From: Nocardioides mesophilus
Lineage (GTDB): Bacteria > Actinomycetota > Actinomycetes > Propionibacteriales > Nocardioidaceae
NCBI RefSeq assembly: GCF_014395785.1
Contig: NZ_CP060713.1
Coordinates: 3,376,501 to 3,440,500 of the forward strand
Length of the DNA: 64,000 nucleotides
Direction: 5' to 3'
Shown: in pieces, positions 63,103-64,000 of the stretch
How the letters are laid out: every line of letters begins with the position of its first letter
Numbering within the stretch: position 1 is the stretch's first letter
Position numbers and translations under genes: made by a program
The notes under the pieces: model-generated
What the model was told of the DNA's origin: nothing
What the model saw: only the letters and a program-made list of their open reading frames with translations
Databases searched by the model: none

Positions 63103-64000
63103 GTGCCTGCTGTCACCTGGGACTCCAAGCTCCGCGTCGTCGCCGGCTCCGCCGCGCCCAAGATCGAGAAGGCCTTCGGCTACCTCACGGTCGGGGAGCT
63201 GCTCACCCACTACCCGCGGCGCTACGTCGAGAAGGGCAGCGTGAGCGACCTCGGCGACCTCACCATCGGCGACCAGATCACCTGCGTCGCCATGGTGCTC
63301 AGGTCCGAGCAGCGGCCCTACCAGGACAAGCGCACCGGGCGGCGTGCCTACCGGCTCGAGGTGACCGTGGCCACCGAGCGCGACACCTTGACGTTGACCT
63401 TCTTCGACCGGACCCAGCACACGGCCAGCTGGCGGGCCTCGCGGATGAAGAAGGGCAGCATGGCGCTCTTCTCCGGCAAGGTGGGCCGGTTCCGCGACGG
63501 CTGGCAGCTGGTCAACCCGCAGACGGAGGTGTTCGAGGGCGACGACGCCGTCGAGGAGGCCGACCTGGGCCTGGCCGCCTTCGACGCGATGCCCGACCTG
63601 GTCACGCTCTACCCCGCCACCGCCTCGCTGCACTCGTGGCAGATCCAGAAGGCGATCCACCTCGCGCTCGCGATGATCGAGGAGGTCCCCGAGCCGCTGC
63701 CCGAGGACGTACGTCGTCGGCACGACCTCGTCGACGCCCGGACCGCCCTGGAGTGGATCCACCGCCCCGACTCCGTCGAGCAGCGCCGGGCGGCGGAGGA
63801 GCGGCTGCGCTTCCAGGAGGCCTTCGTCACGCAGGTGGTCCTCGCCGGTCGCCGGCAGGAGCTGCGGGCCCTCGCCGCCGAGCCGCGCACCGGCCGGCCG
63901 GACGGGCTGCTGGACCGCTTCGACGCGCGGCTGCCGTTCACCCTGACCGCGGGCCAGGAGCAGGTGTCGGCGGAGATCCTCGGCGACCTCGCGGCCGGTC
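63103..64000 (+). CDS. recG: ATP-dependent DNA helicase RecG, N-terminal part (runs off the window)
   Basis: Starts at GTG 63103 with GGAGGAA upstream, 9 bases after the DAK2 gene, and remains open to the window end (299 codons visible). The wedge/OB domain is present: VGELLTHYPRRYVEKGSVSD, GDQITCVAMVLRSEQR, LTFFDRTQHTASWRASRMKK, GKVGRFRDGWQLVNPQTEVF, then LVTLYPATASLHSWQIQKAI. The visible part ends at LPFTLTAGQEQVSAEI, just before Walker A. RecG reverses stalled replication forks. Confidence 0.96.
   Translation, partial: MPAVTWDSKLRVVAGSAAPKIEKAFGYLTVGELLTHYPRRYVEKGSVSDLGDLTIGDQITCVAMVLRSEQRPYQDKRTGRRAYRLEVTVATERDTLTLTFFDRTQHTASWRASRMKKGSMALFSGKVGRFRDGWQLVNPQTEVFEGDDAVEEADLGLAAFDAMPDLVTLYPATASLHSWQIQKAIHLALAMIEEVPEPLPEDVRRRHDLVDARTALEWIHRPDSVEQRRAAEERLRFQEAFVTQVVLAGRRQELRALAAEPRTGRPDGLLDRFDARLPFTLTAGQEQVSAEILGDLAAG

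Overview
The window is very GC-rich, gene-dense DNA from the chromosome of an actinobacterium, most likely a Nocardioides-like member of the Nocardioidaceae. This is inferred from gene content and order, from the large number of genes whose start codon lies 6-7 bases after a TANNNT -10 box (leaderless starts), and from F420 (cofC), HU with a Lys/Ala tail and NdgR-type IclR functions. No phage, IS element, CRISPR array or rRNA was seen.

Layout. 1-7.2 kb: end of a 2-hydroxyacid dehydrogenase, HIT hydrolase, a secondary-metabolism-like pair (BBE flavin oxidase divergent from a SARP/AAA regulator), a BNR propeller protein and a small unknown. 7.3-26 kb: a branched-chain amino acid (BCAA) region with ilvD, ilvB-ilvN-ilvC, serA, leuB and ilvE, interspersed with a flavin-fold oxidase, M1 peptidase, GNAT acetyltransferase, iron permease (IdeR box), FrnE-like DsbA, PhoX/DUF839 protein, TerC transporter and methyltransferase. 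26-34 kb: Ser/Thr kinase, sulfite-oxidase-type molybdoenzyme, cimA, SpoIIE phosphatase. 33-37.6 kb: a MocR regulator divergent from an MmsA/aminotransferase/cupin operon, probably for beta-alanine-type catabolism. 37.5-47.2 kb: P1 peptidase, VOC protein, an uncharacterised 300-residue protein, FAH-family hydrolase, gltX, CPBP protease, tRNA-Gln(CTG), tRNA-Glu(CTC) and a large LuxR/AAA regulator. 47.4-49.6 kb: Ada-AlkA fusion plus ogt. 49.6-52.4 kb: IclR regulator divergent from leuCD. 52.6-64 kb: a housekeeping block (HU, GerW-like, cofC, plsC-like, gpsA, a trans-sulfuration enzyme, ddl, DUF3515, Lrp-like, thiL, rpmB, DAK2 protein, start of recG).

How it works together. Nearly the whole BCAA pathway is here (ilvD, ilvBN, ilvC, leuB, ilvE, cimA, leuCD), with several RNA and DNA control elements visible in the sequence. 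A 13-residue leader peptide (MRTDILVRTRRGC) and a T6 terminator precede ilvB. An 8-residue leader (MQQQIIIS, three Ile codons) and a T5 terminator precede cimA. A 15-residue leader containing Val-Leu-Ile precedes leuB. A shared motif with core CGTCTCA lies both at the IclR/leuC divergent promoter and upstream of the leuB leader. CimA would supply 2-oxobutyrate through LeuCD and LeuB, so Ile control of cimA makes metabolic sense.

Oddities. ilvD and the HU gene each carry a frameshift that one extra C in a four-C run would repair (GCCCCG where GCCCCCG is expected), which points to a systematic sequencing error or, less likely, variable tracts. A yybP-ykoY-like manganese riboswitch with a ribosome-site-masking hairpin precedes terC. 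A dispersed ~75-bp palindromic element (GACATGCACTCG ends) occurs three times, and a separate 78-bp near-perfect palindrome separates leuB from ilvE.
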